Origin: Pseudomonas sp. B28(2017)
Lineage (GTDB): Bacteria > Pseudomonadota > Gammaproteobacteria > Pseudomonadales > Pseudomonadaceae
Reading direction: 5' to 3'
DNA: 64,000 bases
NCBI RefSeq assembly: GCF_002113025.1
Contig: NZ_NEJH01000014.1
Span: 1-64,000 of the forward strand
Under the pieces are notes generated by a model. The model was given only the letters and a program-made list of their open reading frames with translations. It was not told where the DNA came from and searched no databases. Each line of letters opens with the position of its first letter. Positions within the stretch are counted from its first letter, which is position 1. The translations under genes were made by a program, and so were the position numbers. Positions 15,077 through 23,237 of this stretch are shown here, piece after piece.

Positions 15077-16480
15077 ATGTCGACGGACAAGGTTTCAGTC
15101 CACGGAAGTTGGGCTAGCCGCTGGGTCTTCATACTCGCCGCGACCGGTTCGGCTGTGGGGCTGGGTAGTATCTGGAAATTCCCGTACATGGTCGGCGTCT
15201 ATGGCGGCGGCGCCTTCGTGCTGATGTTCCTGGTTTGCATCGCGCTGATTGGCGTGCCGGTCATGCTGGCGGAAACCCTGATCGGCCGGCGTGCCCGGCA
15301 CAGCCCGGCCAATGCCTTGAGGGCGCTGGCGATTGAGGCGGGGCACTCGGGCAAATGGTCCTGGGGCGCATTTGCCGGAATGATCACGGCGTTGCTGATC
15401 CTGTCTTTCTACAGTGTGGTTGGCGGCTGGTCGCTGGATTACATCATCGACATGGGGCGTGGCGACTTCCAGGGCGCGACGCCGGATCAGGTGGGAGCTT
15501 ACTTCGGCAGTGTGATCGCCGATCCCTGGCGCCTGACACTCTGGCACACGATTTTCATGCTGTTGTCAGCGGTGGTGATCGCCAAGGGCGTGGTTGCCGG
15601 GCTTGAGCGCAGTCTGCGCATCATGATGCCGTTGTTGTTCGTGATGGTCCTCGTGCTGCTGGGTTACAGCATGACCACCGGCCATTTCATGGACGGCGTG
15701 CATTTCATGTTCGACTTCCACCTGGAAAAGGTCTTGGACGGTCTGTTGCCCGCGATGGGGCATGCGTTCTTTTCCCTGAGTGTGGGTGTAGGCTCGATCA
15801 TGATCTACGGCGCCTACATGCCAAAGGATTCGTCAATATCGGGGACTGTCGTTGGCGTGGCGCTGCTCGATACCTTCGTGTCCCTGGTGGCCGGCCTGGC
15901 ATTGTTTCCGATTGTTTTCGCGGCGGGCCTGAATCCGAGCGAGGGGCCGGGGCTGATGTTCGTCAGCCTGCCGTTTGCCTTCGGTAACGTTGCGTTCGGG
16001 CAAATGATGGGTGTGGTGTTCTTCGTGCTGGTGGCGGTCGCTGCCTGGAGTTCGGCAATTTCCCTGCTTGAGCCGATGGTGGCCTACCTGGTCGAACGCA
16101 CTAAAGTCAGGCGAGCATGGGTCACCTTCTGGCTGGCTTTCAGCTGCTGGTTTGTCGGCCTGGGTACGGTGTTTTCCTTCAATATCTGGAAGGAGGCCAA
16201 GTTCTTCGTGAGCGAAGGCGGTATGTTCCACCTCTACCAATGGGGTGCAACTGGTGGTCTCGACTTCTTTGGTGTGATCGATTTCTTTACCTCGCGACTC
16301 ATGTTGCCGATTGGCGGTTTGTGTTTCGTGGTGTTTGCGGGCTGGATCATGGGGCGTGAAGCGGTGCGCGACGAGTTGTCGATGCGCAATCCTGCGCTCT
16401 TTGGTCTGTCCTTGTTCTTGATGCGCTATGTGGCGCCCATCGGCATCCTCGTAGTGTTTGCCGCCCAGCTGTGGAAGTAA
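15077..16480 (+). CDS. Sodium-dependent transporter, NSS (SNF) family
   Basis: A 467-residue membrane protein with about 11-12 hydrophobic segments. The NSS signature is present near the N terminus (ATGSAVGLGSIWKFPYM, with the unwound helix-1 glycine and sodium-site residues). The family moves amino acids or related compounds with sodium; the substrate here is unknown. The ATG at 15077 is preferred over a TTG 51 nt upstream because it gives the usual short N terminus, though the ribosome site is weak. ratA follows after seven bases, suggesting co-transcription. Confidence 0.88.
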   Translation: MSTDKVSVHGSWASRWVFILAATGSAVGLGSIWKFPYMVGVYGGGAFVLMFLVCIALIGVPVMLAETLIGRRARHSPANALRALAIEAGHSGKWSWGAFAGMITALLILSFYSVVGGWSLDYIIDMGRGDFQGATPDQVGAYFGSVIADPWRLTLWHTIFMLLSAVVIAKGVVAGLERSLRIMMPLLFVMVLVLLGYSMTTGHFMDGVHFMFDFHLEKVLDGLLPAMGHAFFSLSVGVGSIMIYGAYMPKDSSISGTVVGVALLDTFVSLVAGLALFPIVFAAGLNPSEGPGLMFVSLPFAFGNVAFGQMMGVVFFVLVAVAAWSSAISLLEPMVAYLVERTKVRRAWVTFWLAFSCWFVGLGTVFSFNIWKEAKFFVSEGGMFHLYQWGATGGLDFFGVIDFFTSRLMLPIGGLCFVVFAGWIMGREAVRDELSMRNPALFGLSLFLMRYVAPIGILVVFAAQLWK

Positions 16481-16487
16481 CGCTGAC

Positions 16488-16922
16488 ATGACGACACACA
16501 TTTCACGTTCGGCCTTGCTGCCGTACCCGGCACAAGCGCTGTATGACCTGGTCAACGACGTGGCTCGCTATCCGGAGTTTCTGCCGTGGTGCTCATCGGC
16601 CGAAGTCCTGGAGAGCTCCCCTGAGTATATGCGGGCGAGCGTTGGCGTGGCGAAGGGGGGCCTCAGCCAGCATTTCGTGACGCGCAATACCCTGGTTCCT
16701 GGCCAGTCGATCGAAATGAACCTTGAGGAAGGCCCGTTCACTCAGTTGCACGGCATCTGGGTGTTCAAGGCGTTGACCGATAAGGCTTGCAAGATCAGCC
16801 TGGACCTTTCATTCGATTACGCGGGGCCGATTGTTCGCGCGACCCTGGGACCATTGTTCAATCAGGCGGCCAATACGCTGGTGGATGCATTCTGCCAGCG
16901 GGCCAAGCAAATGCATGGTTGA
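16488..16922 (+). CDS. ratA: RatA family START-domain protein (ubiquinone-binding/ribosome association)
   Basis: A 144-residue single START/polyketide-cyclase domain protein, with the family start ISRSALLPYPAQALYDLVNDV and the YPEFLPWC motif. Relatives are described both as RatA, reported to block 70S assembly in E. coli, and as Coq10-like quinone-binding proteins; which role applies here is not evident. The ATG at 16488 follows the transporter stop closely. Its end overlaps ratB by 8 nt, so the pair is translationally coupled. Confidence 0.9.
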   Translation: MTTHISRSALLPYPAQALYDLVNDVARYPEFLPWCSSAEVLESSPEYMRASVGVAKGGLSQHFVTRNTLVPGQSIEMNLEEGPFTQLHGIWVFKALTDKACKISLDLSFDYAGPIVRATLGPLFNQAANTLVDAFCQRAKQMHG

Positions 16923-17229
16923 GGCCGATATCGGGGTTGAGGTGGTGTACGCCTCCGTTGATCGCCAGGTGCTTGTGCCGGTGAAAGTGCCAGCAGGAAC
17001 GACTGTTCGTGCGGCCTTGCTGCAATCCGGTATAGGACAGGCATTTCCTGAGCTGGATTTGGCTGAATGTCCTGTGGGGATCTTCGGTAAGGTCGTTGTC
17101 GATCCCGATAGCCGTTTGGTTCAATCGGGGGATCGCATCGAGATTTATCGACCATTGCTGGCCGATCCGAAAGAGGTTCGCCGGCTGCGTGCGGCCAAGG
17201 CTGCCGAGGCGAAGGCCCGGAATCAGTAA
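16915..17229 (+). CDS. ratB: RnfH/RatB family ubiquitin-like protein
   Basis: A 104-residue beta-grasp protein of the RnfH (YfjF) family. It has VEVVYASVDRQVLVPVKVPAGTTVRAAL at the start, PVGIFGKVV in the middle, and a GDRIEIYRPL motif followed by an Arg/Lys/Ala-rich tail. It almost always lies beside ratA; the name implies antitoxin, but such activity is not established here. The start ATG at 16915 lies inside the end of ratA. Confidence 0.9.
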   Translation: MVEADIGVEVVYASVDRQVLVPVKVPAGTTVRAALLQSGIGQAFPELDLAECPVGIFGKVVVDPDSRLVQSGDRIEIYRPLLADPKEVRRLRAAKAAEAKARNQ

Positions 17230-17251
17230 GTCGCCGAAGGTCAGGCAATAA

Positions 17252-17278
17252 AAAAAGCCCGGGCATGCCGGGCTTTTT
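17252..17278. terminator. Bidirectional terminator between ratB and bamE
   Basis: AGCCCGG (17256-17262) pairs with CCGGGCT (17268-17274), with A run before and T run after, so it serves both convergent genes. Confidence 0.9.
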
Positions 17279-17291
17279 ATTGCGTCGCAAA

Positions 17292-17819
17292 TTATTGCGG
17301 CGAGGTTTCCAGTGGTTGCGGTGTCGGGACCGGAACCGTTTCTACGCCGTCGACGTCCTTCTGGATCTGGTCCAGCAACGAACCTGGTTTTACCGGTTTT
17401 TCCGGTTTTGGCTTCTCGACGTTTTCTGCCGGGGCAACTACTGTCGTGCCGCTGTCCTTGCCGAGAATGGCTTCGTCGCGGCTCACGCCGGGCATGAAAT
17501 CACCGGAGAGGCTGACAAGCTGATCATTTGGGTTGAAGATAACGCTGATGCGTTCTTGCTGGCGTTCACCGCCACCGGGTTGCAGGCTGTACAGATAATC
17601 CCAGCGATCGGCATGGAACGTGTCAGTCAGCAGAGGGTTGCCCATGATAAACCGTACTTGCTTGCGGGTCATTCCCGGGCGTAACTGGTCTATCATGTCC
17701 TGCGTGACGACATTGCCCTGCTGGATGTCGATTTTGTAAACCCCGGGGAATGAACAACCGGCGAGTGCGAGCAGTCCCACAAAGGTGAAACTGGTTAGCA
17801 AGAGCTTGGTGTTTTGCAT
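17292..17819 (-). CDS. bamE: Outer membrane assembly lipoprotein BamE (OmlA/SmpA)
   Basis: A 175-residue lipoprotein: lipobox LALAGC puts the acylated Cys at residue 22. The SmpA/OmlA domain follows (VTQDMIDQLRPGMTRKQVRFIMGNPLL, then DRWDYLYSLQPGG). It is a subunit of the BAM complex that folds outer-membrane beta-barrels. It is longer than the E. coli protein (about 113 residues) through a proline- and lysine-rich tail from about residue 125. The divergent arrangement with fur is as in other pseudomonads. Confidence 0.95.
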   Translation of the reverse strand: MQNTKLLLTSFTFVGLLALAGCSFPGVYKIDIQQGNVVTQDMIDQLRPGMTRKQVRFIMGNPLLTDTFHADRWDYLYSLQPGGGERQQERISVIFNPNDQLVSLSGDFMPGVSRDEAILGKDSGTTVVAPAENVEKPKPEKPVKPGSLLDQIQKDVDGVETVPVPTPQPLETSPQ

Positions 17820-17916
17820 CGGTGGGCGACTTCCACTATCTTGGCTGGGACAACGTAAACGCCGATCATACCCGCATTAAGAGAAGCTGCGAAGCAGCAT
17901 CGCGAGAAAGCTGACC

Positions 17917-18321
17917 ATGGTTGAAAATAGCGAACTACGCAAAGCCGGCCTCAAAGTGACCCTGCCACGGGTCAAAATTCTGCAAATGCTCGATTCCGCC
18001 GAGCAGCGCCACATGAGTGCCGAGGATGTCTACAAGGCCCTTATGGAGGCTGGTGAGGACGTCGGTCTGGCCACGGTTTACCGTGTTCTGACCCAGTTCG
18101 AGGCAGCTGGCCTTGTGGTGCGGCACAACTTCGACGGAGGCCATGCAGTCTTCGAGCTGGACGACGGAAAGCATCACGACCATATGGTCAACGTCGAAAC
18201 CAGCGAAGTGATCGAATTCTTCGACGAGGAAATCGAGCGGCTTCAGAAAGCAATCGTCGACAAGTATGGCTTCGAGATGGTTGATCACAATCTGGTGCTG
18301 TACGTGCGCAAGAAAAAGTAA
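17917..18321 (+). CDS. fur: Ferric uptake regulator Fur
   Basis: A 134-residue Fe(II)-dependent repressor of iron-uptake genes. It has an N-terminal winged helix (KVTLPRVKILQML, HMSAEDVYKAL, GLATVYRVLTQFEAAGLV) and a C-terminal dimer domain with metal ligands in GKHHDHM. The sequence contains no cysteine at all: the position of the CxxC structural zinc motif of E. coli Fur reads VNVETSEV. The protein therefore cannot bind that zinc through cysteines. Divergent from bamE. Confidence 0.96.
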   Translation: MVENSELRKAGLKVTLPRVKILQMLDSAEQRHMSAEDVYKALMEAGEDVGLATVYRVLTQFEAAGLVVRHNFDGGHAVFELDDGKHHDHMVNVETSEVIEFFDEEIERLQKAIVDKYGFEMVDHNLVLYVRKKK

Positions 18322-18354
18322 GCATGTCGCGTGAACATCAGTTCGCGAAACGAG

Positions 18355-18380
18355 CGAAGGCGACCCCAGGGTCGCCTTCG
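18355..18380. terminator. Bidirectional terminator between fur and recN
   Basis: CGAAGGCGACCC (18355-18366) pairs with GGGTCGCCTTCG (18369-18380); the real loop is a little wider. It sits between convergent genes. Confidence 0.8.
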
Positions 18381-18400
18381 TGCTTTCTGCCTCTATCTAT

Positions 18401-20074
18401 TTAAGCTTTTGCGGCAACTACCATTTTTCTTGCATGAGCCAGGGACTCCTTGGTGAGGTCAATACCGCCCAGCATCCGTGCGACTTCTTCCACGCGGTCG
18501 TTTTTGCTCAATCTTGAAACGGCCGTACGGGTGGCATCTTCACCGCGCACCTTGTGCACAAATAGATGCTGATGACCTTGTGCTGCCACTTGCGGCAAGT
18601 GGGTCACGGTCAGTACCTGTCCGCGCTCGCCGAGCCTGCGCAGCAACTGGCCGACGATTTCTGCGGTCGGGCCGCCAATACCGACGTCGACTTCGTCGAA
18701 CACCAGGGTCGGAACACGGGAAGTCTGTGCGGTGATGACCTGGATCGCCAGGCTGATCCGCGACAGTTCGCCGCCGGATGCCACTTTTGCCAGGGCCTTC
18801 AGCGGCTGGCCAGGGTTGGCGCTGACCAGCAGTTCTACCTGTTCCAGGCCATTGGGCAGTAGCTCATCGCTGCTGTTAGGACGTAGTTCTATGGTAAAGC
18901 GCCCGCCAGGCATGCCCAGTCGCTGGATTTCCTGCTCCACGGCGCTGGCCAGGCTGTTCGACGCCTGGTGCCTCAGGTCGCTCAGTTCCCGGGCCCTTTC
19001 CTGATAGTGCCGAGCATAGGACGACAGCTCATCGCTCAGTCGCTCGATGGATTCGTCGTTGGCGTTCAGGGTCTCGATTTCATCCAGCAGTTTCTGTTGC
19101 ATCTCGGCAACTTCGGTTGGCTGGATGCGGTGTTTGCGTGCCAGGGTGTAGATCGTGTCGAGGCGCTCCTCAAGGTATTGAAGGCGCGACGGGTCGGCAT
19201 CGAAATTGTCGAGGAAGCGGTTCAGTTCACCTACGGCCTCTTCAACCTGGATCTGTGCGCTGGTCAACAAGCTGCTGGCTTCGCCCAGCGCCCCGATCGA
19301 GCTGTTCACGCTCGACAGGCGGTTGAGGCTGGCGGTGAGGGCGTTGAGGACATTTCCTGAATCACTTTCACTGCACTGCTCGACGACTTGCCGGCAGATT
19401 CCCAGCAGGGTTTCGGCGTTGGTCAGGTTCTTGTGTTCCTGTTCCAACTGCTCCAGCTCGTTGTCGCCAAGGCCGAGGTTTTCCAGCTCTTCGAGTTGAT
19501 AGCTGAGCAGCTGGTGGCGGGCGCGTTGCTCGTCGCCGGAGTTGGACAGTCGCTCCAGTTCCTGGCGGGTCTGGCGCCAGCGTTGGGCGGCGAGTTGAAC
19601 CTGGCGGGCAAGATCCGTCGCGCCGGCATATTCATCGAGCAGGCGACGGTGGGTATCGGTCTTGAGCAGGGATTGATGTTCGTGCTGGCTGTGAATGTCG
19701 ATCAGCAGCTCGCCCAGTGCCTTGAGGTCGCCAAGCGGGCAGGGCGTGCCGTTGATGTAGCCACGCGAGCGTCCTTCGGATGTGATCACCCGGCGCAGGA
19801 TGCAAGGGCCGTCGTTTTCCAGGTCGCGCTCGGCCAGCCAGGCGCTGGCTTCCGGAATGTCGGCCAGATCAAAGGTGGCCAGGATATCGGCCTTGTCGGC
19901 GCCGGGGCGGACTACGCCATTGTCGGCGCGATCGCCCAGGGTAAGGCCCAGCGCGTCGAGCATGATCGACTTGCCCGCGCCGGTTTCCCCAGTGATCACG
20001 CTCATCCCGCGATCGAGTTCGAGATCGAGATGTTCAACGATGGCGTAGTTGTGTACGGACAGGTGCACCAGCAT
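18401..20074 (-). CDS. recN: DNA repair ATPase RecN
   Basis: A 557-residue SMC-like protein used in double-strand-break repair. The Walker A GETGAGKS is at residues 29-36, there are long central coiled coils, the ABC-type signature ASGGELSRISLA follows, and the Walker B LVFDEVDVGIGG lies near the C terminus. The start is the ATG at 20072-20074 (MLVHLSVHNYAIVEH), the family N terminus; the large upstream open frame is not coding. It is usually SOS-controlled, but I did not find a clear LexA box in the gap. Confidence 0.95.
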   Translation of the reverse strand: MLVHLSVHNYAIVEHLDLELDRGMSVITGETGAGKSIMLDALGLTLGDRADNGVVRPGADKADILATFDLADIPEASAWLAERDLENDGPCILRRVITSEGRSRGYINGTPCPLGDLKALGELLIDIHSQHEHQSLLKTDTHRRLLDEYAGATDLARQVQLAAQRWRQTRQELERLSNSGDEQRARHQLLSYQLEELENLGLGDNELEQLEQEHKNLTNAETLLGICRQVVEQCSESDSGNVLNALTASLNRLSSVNSSIGALGEASSLLTSAQIQVEEAVGELNRFLDNFDADPSRLQYLEERLDTIYTLARKHRIQPTEVAEMQQKLLDEIETLNANDESIERLSDELSSYARHYQERARELSDLRHQASNSLASAVEQEIQRLGMPGGRFTIELRPNSSDELLPNGLEQVELLVSANPGQPLKALAKVASGGELSRISLAIQVITAQTSRVPTLVFDEVDVGIGGPTAEIVGQLLRRLGERGQVLTVTHLPQVAAQGHQHLFVHKVRGEDATRTAVSRLSKNDRVEEVARMLGGIDLTKESLAHARKMVVAAKA

Positions 20075-20233
20075 ATGGGCCGCTCCCAGGTGTTGAGTCT
20101 GGTTATTTATACAGTGTTTTGTTTCTGGCTGACAATGCCCCTCGTTAGCTCGATTGGCTTGGTCCGACAAAACCCTTATCGCGGGCGGGAATGACAATGC
20201 AGTTGTTTTTTGTAGGGTTAATGATCGGGCCCC

Positions 20234-20261
20234 CTTGAAGCCGGATTTTGCGGCCCCATAT
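20234..20261 (+). promoter_or_regulatory. Sigma-32 heat-shock promoter of grpE
   Basis: The -35 box CTTGAAG (20234-20240) and -10 box CCCCATAT (20254-20261) are 13 nt apart, close to the E. coli consensus CTTGAAA / CCCCATNT. It lies 54 nt upstream of the grpE start. Confidence 0.85.
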
Positions 20262-20314
20262 AGCTGGGCAGAAGCGCGAGTCGAGCTCGCGGACGATATT
20301 GAAAGGAGAAACCT

Positions 20315-20881
20315 ATGGCTGACGAACAGACAGTGGATACGCAAAACCCAGACGCCAACCAGGCGCCCGAGGCTTCGGGTGAAGACCTGGCGGCTCGTGT
20401 ACAAGTGCTCGAAGAGCAACTGGCAGGCGCTCAGGATCAGGCTTTGCGTGTAGCCGCCGATCTGCAGAACGTCCGCCGTCGCGCCGAGCAGGATGTGGAG
20501 AAGGCTCACAAGTTCGCGCTGGAAAAATTCGCCGGCGACCTGCTGCCGATCGTCGACAGCCTGGAGCGCGGCCTGGAGCTGTCCAGTCCGGACGACGAAA
20601 GCATCCGTCCGATGCGCGAAGGCATCGAGCTGACCCTGAAAATGTTCCACGACACCCTCAAGCGTTATCAGCTTGAAGCGATCGATCCGCATGGCGAACC
20701 GTTCAATGCCGTTCAGCATCAGGCAATGGCCATGCAGGAAAGTGCCGATGTCGAGCCGAACAGCGTTCTGAAGGTGTTCCAGAAGGGCTATCAGCTCAAT
20801 GGTCGCCTGCTGCGCCCGGCCATGGTTGTGGTCAGCAAGGCGCCTGCGCCGGTTTCGCCTTCGATTGACGAGCAGGCTTGA
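20315..20881 (+). CDS. grpE: Nucleotide exchange factor GrpE
   Basis: A 188-residue co-chaperone that releases ADP from DnaK. It has an acidic N-terminal tail, a long dimerising helix (about 30-85), then the family motif (LPIVDSLERGLEL, VLKVFQKGYQLNGRLLRPAMVVVSK). GGAG lies upstream of the ATG. It is the first gene of the grpE-dnaK-dnaJ cluster. Confidence 0.97.
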   Translation: MADEQTVDTQNPDANQAPEASGEDLAARVQVLEEQLAGAQDQALRVAADLQNVRRRAEQDVEKAHKFALEKFAGDLLPIVDSLERGLELSSPDDESIRPMREGIELTLKMFHDTLKRYQLEAIDPHGEPFNAVQHQAMAMQESADVEPNSVLKVFQKGYQLNGRLLRPAMVVVSKAPAPVSPSIDEQA

Positions 20882-20905
20882 AATCCGCCGCAAGGCCCCC
20901 ATTTA
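20877..20905 (+). promoter_or_regulatory. Sigma-32 heat-shock promoter of dnaK
   Basis: A perfect -35 box CTTGAAA (20877-20883), whose TGA is the grpE stop codon, and a -10 box CCCCATTTA (20897-20905) are 13 nt apart. It lies 79 nt upstream of dnaK and gives dnaK its own heat-shock start. Confidence 0.85.
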
Positions 20906-20983
20906 TAAGTCAAGCGTTTAAGTGCTACCGCAGTTAGCCACCACTGCTGCGGCAACCAAATCCAAAGTTTCGGGAGAGTGAAC

Positions 20984-22900
20984 ATGGGCAAAATCATCGG
21001 TATCGACCTGGGGACTACCAACTCCTGCGTCTCCGTGCTGGAAAACGGCAAGGCAAAAGTTATTGAAAACGCTGAAGGCGCGCGTACCACGCCGTCGATC
21101 ATCGCTTACGCCAACGATGGCGAAATTCTGGTTGGCCAGTCGGCCAAGCGTCAGGCTGTGACCAATCCACACAACACCCTGTATGCGGTGAAGCGTCTGA
21201 TCGGTCGTCGTTTCGACGAAGAAGTCGTGCAGAAAGACATCCAGATGGTCCCTTACAAGATCGTCAAGGCTGACAACAGCGACGCCTGGGTTGAAGTGAA
21301 CGGCCAGAAAATGGCACCGCCACAAATCTCGGCTGAAATTCTGAAGAAGATGAAGAAGACCGCCGAAGACTACCTCGGCGAGACCGTGACTGAAGCGGTG
21401 ATCACCGTTCCGGCCTATTTCAACGACAGCCAGCGTCAAGCGACCAAAGACGCCGGCCGCATCGCCGGTCTGGACGTAAAACGTATCATCAACGAACCAA
21501 CCGCAGCTGCTCTGGCTTACGGTATGGACAAGGCGAAGGGCGATCACACCGTGATCGTTTACGACTTGGGCGGCGGTACTTTCGACGTTTCCGTGATCGA
21601 GATCGCTGAAGTCGATGGCGAGCACCAGTTCGAAGTACTGGCCACCAACGGTGACACGTTCCTGGGCGGTGAAGACTTTGACATTCGTCTGATCGACTAC
21701 CTCGTCGACGAATTCAAGAAAGAAAGCGGCATGAACCTCAAGGGTGACCCGCTGGCCATGCAGCGTCTGAAGGAAGCTGCTGAAAAAGCCAAGATCGAAC
21801 TGTCCTCGAGCCAGTCGACCGATGTGAACCTGCCATACATCACTGCAGACGCCACCGGTCCAAAGCACCTGAACGTGAAGATCTCCCGCGCCAAGCTCGA
21901 AGCATTGGTGGAAGACCTGGTTCAGCGCACCATCGAACCTTGCCGCATCGCGATGAAAGATGCCGGTATCGACGTTGGCGCGATCAACGACGTGATCCTG
22001 GTGGGCGGTCAGACCCGTATGCCACTGGTTCAGAAGCTGGTAACCGAGTTCTTCGGTAAAGAAGCTCGTAAAGACGTGAACCCGGACGAAGCGGTTGCCA
22101 TGGGTGCTGCTATCCAGGGCGCGGTACTGGCCGGTGACGTGAAGGATGTTCTGCTGCTCGACGTCAGCCCGCTGACCCTGGGTATCGAAACCATGGGTGG
22201 CGTGATGACCGCGCTGATCGAGAAAAACACCACGATTCCTACCAAGAAATCGCAAGTGTTCTCGACTGCCGACGACAACCAGGGAGCCGTGACCATTCAC
22301 GTGCTGCAGGGCGAGCGTAAGCAAGCCTCGCAGAACAAGTCCCTGGGCAAGTTCGACCTGGCCGACATTCCACCGGCTCCACGTGGTGTGCCACAGATCG
22401 AAGTGACCTTCGACATCGACGCCAACGGCATCCTGCACGTAGGTGCGAAAGACAAGGCTACCGGTAAGACTCAGTCGATCGTGATCAAGGCCAACTCCGG
22501 TCTGTCCGACGAAGAAATCGAGCGCATGGTGCGTGATGCCGAGGCGAACGCCGAGGAAGACCGCAAGTTCGAAGAGCTGGCCACCGCCCGCAACCAGGGC
22601 GACGCGCTGGTTCATTCGACGCGCAAAATGGTTGCTGATGCCGGCGATAAAGTGACCGCTGAAGAGAAGACTGCAATCGAGGCGGCAGTGGTTGCCCTGG
22701 AAGCCGCCGTTAAAGGCGACGACAAGGCTGCTATCGAAGCCAAGGTTGAAGAACTGTCGAAAGTCTCCGCTCCAGTGGCGCAGAAGATGTACGCCGAACA
22801 GGCTCAGCCTGCTGAAGGCGCGGCACCGCACGACGACAAGGCGGAAAAGGCTGACGACGTTGTCGACGCCGAGTTCGAAGAAGTCAAAGACCACAAGTAA
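20984..22900 (+). CDS. dnaK: Hsp70 chaperone DnaK
   Basis: A 638-residue ATP-dependent chaperone. The nucleotide-binding domain opens with IIGIDLGTTNSCVSV and carries the phosphate motif IVYDLGGGTFDVSV; the substrate-binding domain begins after the linker DVLLLDVSPLTLG, and the C terminus is the acidic tail DVVDAEFEEVKD. The start is the ATG at 20984, with GGGAG upstream; a GTG two codons earlier is possible but lacks family support. It works with GrpE and DnaJ. Confidence 0.98.
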   Translation: MGKIIGIDLGTTNSCVSVLENGKAKVIENAEGARTTPSIIAYANDGEILVGQSAKRQAVTNPHNTLYAVKRLIGRRFDEEVVQKDIQMVPYKIVKADNSDAWVEVNGQKMAPPQISAEILKKMKKTAEDYLGETVTEAVITVPAYFNDSQRQATKDAGRIAGLDVKRIINEPTAAALAYGMDKAKGDHTVIVYDLGGGTFDVSVIEIAEVDGEHQFEVLATNGDTFLGGEDFDIRLIDYLVDEFKKESGMNLKGDPLAMQRLKEAAEKAKIELSSSQSTDVNLPYITADATGPKHLNVKISRAKLEALVEDLVQRTIEPCRIAMKDAGIDVGAINDVILVGGQTRMPLVQKLVTEFFGKEARKDVNPDEAVAMGAAIQGAVLAGDVKDVLLLDVSPLTLGIETMGGVMTALIEKNTTIPTKKSQVFSTADDNQGAVTIHVLQGERKQASQNKSLGKFDLADIPPAPRGVPQIEVTFDIDANGILHVGAKDKATGKTQSIVIKANSGLSDEEIERMVRDAEANAEEDRKFEELATARNQGDALVHSTRKMVADAGDKVTAEEKTAIEAAVVALEAAVKGDDKAAIEAKVEELSKVSAPVAQKMYAEQAQPAEGAAPHDDKAEKADDVVDAEFEEVKDHK

Positions 22901-23237
22901 GTTGTTGGTCGGCCGGTTGACTGCCTTTGGGCGGTGACTGGTAGGATGTCGCCGCGCGGGAGCTTGCTCCCGCGTTGGCGTGTCTGGAATACGCGAATTT
23001 TTACAGCATGCGACAGTGGCGGATTGAGAGGCTCTAACGAACAAGCCATTCAGTCTGCCTCGGGATGTTGGTGGTATGGCCGGGAATGCTCCTGCTTTTC
23101 GAGCCGCAAGTACCGCATTGAATCAAAGACCAGGATCGTTGAATTGACGTGAGTTGGGTCCGGGCCTGTATTGGGGCTCAACGAGTTCGGCAGGCTCAGG
23201 AGGGTTTTGTCGGACATCCTCAAGAGTGCAAAGACTT
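22901..23237 (+). other. dnaK-dnaJ intergenic region with a REP palindrome
   Basis: No gene is seen in these 337 bases. A REP-type palindrome, CGCGGGAGC (22955-22963) with GCTCCCGCG (22966-22974), lies soon after dnaK and may protect or trim its message. No second sigma-32 promoter was recognised, so dnaJ may depend on read-through or a weaker promoter. Confidence 0.6.

Noticed and set aside
16488..17229. ratA/ratB as a type II toxin-antitoxin module
   Set aside because: The pair lies in a conserved housekeeping context beside smpB and bamE, and its members look like a Coq10-type START protein and an RnfH-type beta-grasp protein; the toxin label is not supported by sequence.
20075..20902. 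An N-terminal extension of recN of more than 270 residues
   Set aside because: It runs antisense through grpE and the grpE promoter; the ATG at 20074 gives the normal RecN length and N terminus.
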